Origin: Roseateles_C aquae
Lineage (GTDB): Bacteria; Pseudomonadota; Gammaproteobacteria; Burkholderiales; Burkholderiaceae_C
DNA: 64,000 nt
NCBI RefSeq assembly: GCF_032337115.1
Contig: NZ_JAVXZY010000010.1
Coordinates: 124,001 to 188,000, forward strand
Reading direction: 5' to 3'
Shown here piece by piece: positions 61,371 through 64,000 of the stretch. Positions within the stretch are counted from its first letter, which is position 1. Each line of letters starts with the position of its first letter. The notes beneath the pieces are model-generated. The model was not told the DNA's origin and ran no database searches. It saw only the letters and a list, made by a program, of their open reading frames with translations. The position numbers and the translations under genes were made by a program.

Positions 61371-62156
61371 TCAGGGCTTGATGAATACGGCGGGCTCGCT
61401 CAGGCCGGCGCGGCTCAGCCAGGCGAACATCGAGTCGACGGTGATGGTTTCGATGTGACCACTGAAGCGGCGTGCGCTCGGGTGGTCGTCGAAGGCGATG
61501 TTGGCCATGCTGACGCGCGCGCCCAGCCGGGTGACGGTGGACAGTTTCAGATCAGAGGGACGGTAGTCGTGCGCCTTCAGCCAGGCCTGCGCCTGGGCGC
61601 GGTCCTGCAGCCTCGTGTCTGCGGCCAGGGCCAGCGCCTCCAGCACCCATTGGTTGCTCTGCTGGTAGCGCGTCGACCAGGGGTAGGCCAGCATCGAGTA
61701 GCGCGGTTCATGCAGCACCATCAACCGTTGCGGCTGGTTCAGCCAGGGCAGTAGCTGGGCTTGCATGGCCGGCGAGAGCACGACGTAGGCGGCCTCGTAG
61801 CGATGCGGGCGGTCCAGGAAGAACTCGCCTAGGCCCTGCCGGTAGATGCCGGCGTCGGCCGTGCCGCAATGGTTGAGCTTGTGCAGCACGCGCCAGACGG
61901 GCCGGCCCTCGTACTCGGTCTTGTAGGCCAGACCGAGGTGCGACCATATCAGGCCATATTTGGATAGGTCCTGCCCGGCGCGCGCCAACAGCACGACCTG
62001 CGCACCGCTGGCGTTCAGACGCTGCGCCGTCAGCTGCGCGAGGTTCAGCCCCTGGGTCAGCTCCTGCATGCTCAGCGGCTTTTCTTCGCAGGGGCGGCCC
62101 GCCAGTGCCGTGCTGACACTTAGTGCCAGCAGGGCCGTCGTCAGCCAGCGCCTCAT
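61371..62156 (-). CDS. secreted DUF2145-type protein
   Basis: A 261-residue protein with a signal peptide (LTTALLALSVSTALAG). The mature part matches DUF2145 as I know it: ASGAQVVLLARAGQDLSKYG, WSHLGLAYKT, VLHKLNHCGTADAGIYRQGL and NQWVLEALALA. Function is unknown. The fold may be that of an NlpC/P60-like or related Cys/His hydrolase (C-G-T near His), which is speculative. Its start overlaps the stop of a small secreted protein by four bases (ATGA), so the pair is probably translated together. It lies nine bases from the acyltransferase fusion. Confidence 0.78.
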   Translation of the reverse strand: MRRWLTTALLALSVSTALAGRPCEEKPLSMQELTQGLNLAQLTAQRLNASGAQVVLLARAGQDLSKYGLIWSHLGLAYKTEYEGRPVWRVLHKLNHCGTADAGIYRQGLGEFFLDRPHRYEAAYVVLSPAMQAQLLPWLNQPQRLMVLHEPRYSMLAYPWSTRYQQSNQWVLEALALAADTRLQDRAQAQAWLKAHDYRPSDLKLSTVTRLGARVSMANIAFDDHPSARRFSGHIETITVDSMFAWLSRAGLSEPAVFIKP

Positions 62157-62572
62157 TTCTTCACACGCTCGTTGTAGAGCAGCGCGGCACCGATCTCGTT
62201 GGGAATGAAGCAGACCGCCTCGCCGGCGATCGACAGCACCGTGCCAGCACCGATCACCGAGACGGTCACTGCCGCGCCAGCAGCCAGCGCTGCACCCTTG
62301 AGAATCTGACCGGCCAGGTGAACGCTGACGCGCGCGCCATCGGAGGCTCGCTCCAGAATCCAGACCGTGCCCTGGGCGCTGGCCTCAACGGCGACGACGC
62401 TCAGCACCAGCCCGGAGGCAATCAGCGCCACCGGCGCGGCGACCGACACGGCAACGGGAATCGTCGATGCGGCGCTCAATGCCGTTGAGGCATCAGCCTG
62501 AGCCAGGCCACTCACCGACAGCGCTAGGCTGAATAGCGAGGTCTGGGCCCAATGGCGCGTCGTGGTCTTCAT
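62153..62572 (-). CDS. small secreted or membrane protein, function unknown
   Basis: A 139-residue protein with a signal sequence (LFSLALSVSGLAQA). The rest is Ala/Val-rich with two or three hydrophobic stretches (VAVSVAAPVALIASGLVLSV, GAALAAGAAVTVSVIGAG) and a basic end. It overlaps the DUF2145 gene by four bases and probably works with it. The ATG at 62572 is the only start that gives a signal peptide. I do not recognise the family. Confidence 0.7.
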   Translation of the reverse strand: MKTTTRHWAQTSLFSLALSVSGLAQADASTALSAASTIPVAVSVAAPVALIASGLVLSVVAVEASAQGTVWILERASDGARVSVHLAGQILKGAALAAGAAVTVSVIGAGTVLSIAGEAVCFIPNEIGAALLYNERVKK

Positions 62573-62669
62573 GGCGTACAAGCGTGTCTCTCCCTCGTGA
62601 ATCGATGGCGACGCGGTGATGGCTTCCGGTCGACCGTGCCGGTGATGGCGCGGCCGGCGCAGTATCGCC

Positions 62670-63920
62670 TTACGACAGCGGCCTTGCGAAGTGCCGGGCG
62701 CTGGCGAAAACCCGGGGGCTGAAGCGCTGCCCTCCGGAGCGCACACAGCGCTTGAGCGCCAGGTCGAAGAGCAGCGGATTGAAGTCGCGCAGGCGCTGCA
62801 GCGCGGCGCTGTCGCGCTCATCGAGCAGGCCAGCGCGGCGCAGCTGCCCCAGCTGGTGCAGCGGGCGCACGGCGGGCAAGGGGTAGTCCGAGCCATGCAA
62901 CAGGCGCTCGTGCCAATCCTCGCGCCGCAGCAGCTGGTGCCAGACCTCAGCAGCGCGATTGAACTGGAACACCGCCGAGATGTCGCCAAGCAGGCGCGTA
63001 CGGCCGTCCGCCTCGTCCATCAGCCGGCCGAACAACTCAAAAGCCGGGCGTGGCCGGGGGCGGGCATGGTCCAGGTCGAGTGCCTGACCCAGCGAGGCGC
63101 AGTGTGCGGCGATCACCCGCACGCCATGGGCCAGGGGCTCACGCAGCAGCAGCGGATTGCCGAGGTCCTGGCGTTGCGCGCCTGGCACCGCGTGTTCTTC
63201 GCCGCAGTGGACGATCAGCGGCCATTGCAGCGTAGCCAGCCGATCATAGAAGGGGCGCAGCCGGTGGTCGCGCAGGTAGATGTTCATGCTGCTGGGCAAC
63301 CATTTGATCGCGACGGCGCCGCGTCGCTCTGCCTCACTCAGCCGTTCCAGCGCATCAGGGCGGTAGGGGTGGATGGAGGCCACCCAACCCAGGCGCTCGG
63401 GCTGGCTCTGTGCCGTCACAGCGGCGTAGCTGTCAGGCGTCTGGAAGGTGGTCCAGTCCGGTCGAGCTTGGCCGTGTTCGTCCAGCGCCTCATCGAAGGC
63501 ATAGAGCAGCCAGCGCGCGCCAGCGGGGAAGTCGGCCGCCAGCTGCAGCAGGCGCTGCACATAGGCCTGGTCCATGCCGCCCTGGCTGCCCGGCTGTGCA
63601 CAGGCGGCCGATGTGATGACCCGCTTGCGCAACATCTCCAGCGGGTGCCACCACTGGTCCATGCTGGCGCTCAACCGGCAACCGCTGCCACTGTCGCCGT
63701 TGCCGAGCAAATGGGTGTGCACGTCCCACAGCTGGTCCAGCGCCAGGCCCTGCCAGCAGCGCGCCAGCAGGGCTTGCAGCTCGCTGTCCAGCGGCGCGCG
63801 CTTTGTCGATGGCGGGTTGTCAGCGCTACGCAGCGGTGCGGCTTGCAGCTCGCTGCTGAGGCTGGTGAAGAAGCCGAGTGCTGCACCGCCGCAGCAAAGA
63901 AGGTGGCGTCGATTCATCAT
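62670..63920 (-). CDS. secreted amidohydrolase-like (TIM-barrel metal hydrolase) protein
   Basis: A 416-residue protein with a Tat-like N-terminus (NRRHLLCCGGAALGFF). It resembles the amidohydrolase_2 group: the first metal motif DVHTHLLG, a strand GWVASIHPYRPDA, a Lys region VAIKWLPSSMN, His in LIVHCGEE, and a later LLHGSDYPLP providing an Asp. These correspond to the metal-binding and catalytic residues of the family. Decarboxylases and lactonases share this fold, so the reaction is not assigned. I chose ATG 63920, where two Met codons are adjacent to the twin-Arg; 63965 is an alternative. Confidence 0.82.
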   Translation of the reverse strand: MMNRRHLLCCGGAALGFFTSLSSELQAAPLRSADNPPSTKRAPLDSELQALLARCWQGLALDQLWDVHTHLLGNGDSGSGCRLSASMDQWWHPLEMLRKRVITSAACAQPGSQGGMDQAYVQRLLQLAADFPAGARWLLYAFDEALDEHGQARPDWTTFQTPDSYAAVTAQSQPERLGWVASIHPYRPDALERLSEAERRGAVAIKWLPSSMNIYLRDHRLRPFYDRLATLQWPLIVHCGEEHAVPGAQRQDLGNPLLLREPLAHGVRVIAAHCASLGQALDLDHARPRPRPAFELFGRLMDEADGRTRLLGDISAVFQFNRAAEVWHQLLRREDWHERLLHGSDYPLPAVRPLHQLGQLRRAGLLDERDSAALQRLRDFNPLLFDLALKRCVRSGGQRFSPRVFASARHFARPLS

Positions 63921-64000
63921 GGCCGCGATGCTCGGCACCCGTTGCGCCTTTGTGTGCGACGGCATGCCTGGGTGTCGCTGTTCGCGCCGGGCGGCATCAA

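Overview
The window is dense, GC-rich bacterial DNA with about 53 protein genes and no tRNA, rRNA, CRISPR array, insertion sequence or prophage that I can see. The gene families and neighbourhoods (OxyR, panB/panC, queA, tgt, lipoproteins whose acylated Cys is followed by Gly-Gly-Gly, chemoreceptors with repeated PAS-like modules) suggest a betaproteobacterium of the order Burkholderiales, probably the Roseateles/Rubrivivax/Leptothrix side. That placement is inference from memory of these families; no search was run.

Positions 1-26 kb are mostly housekeeping and envelope genes: a cut-off AraC/alkyltransferase DNA-repair gene, oxyR, panB and panC separated by a repeat-like spacer, two divergent secreted prolyl isomerases (FKBP and cyclophilin), a membrane sulfatase-fold enzyme, a propeller lipoprotein divergent from a di-haem peroxidase lipoprotein, a PKD/Ycf48-like lipoprotein, recG, a DUF2799 lipoprotein, a periplasmic binding protein, an MpaB-type oxygenase-like protein, an esterase coupled to an AraC regulator, a stress-type pair (eRF1-like and TraR/DksA-like), a large unrecognised lipoprotein with a G10 tract, an M13 peptidase and queA.

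Positions 26-36 kb hold an effector-binding protein, a TPR-tailed hydrolase, a lipoprotein with a Thr-Pro repeat, a LuxR-type response regulator facing a 7TM hybrid histidine kinase, a YigZ-family protein, another binding protein and tgt. queA and tgt, the last two enzymes of queuosine tRNA modification that I can see here, are 8.3 kb apart.

Positions 36-59 kb form a continuous sensory island. One minus-strand unit reads chemoreceptor, PhnD-like binding protein, sensor kinase, sensor kinase, with a single-domain response regulator divergent from it. Next to it is a minus-strand chemosensory operon of about 14.7 kb, in transcription order: a membrane protein with a CheZ-like Asp-x3-Gln motif, cheY, a STAS protein, cheA, three tandem chemoreceptors, cheW, cheR, cheD, cheB. 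A good sigma-70-type promoter lies in front of it. No flagellar or pilus gene is visible, so the output is unknown.

Positions 59-64 kb hold a two-domain transporter/acyltransferase fusion, a DUF2145 protein overlapping a small secreted protein, and a secreted amidohydrolase-like protein.
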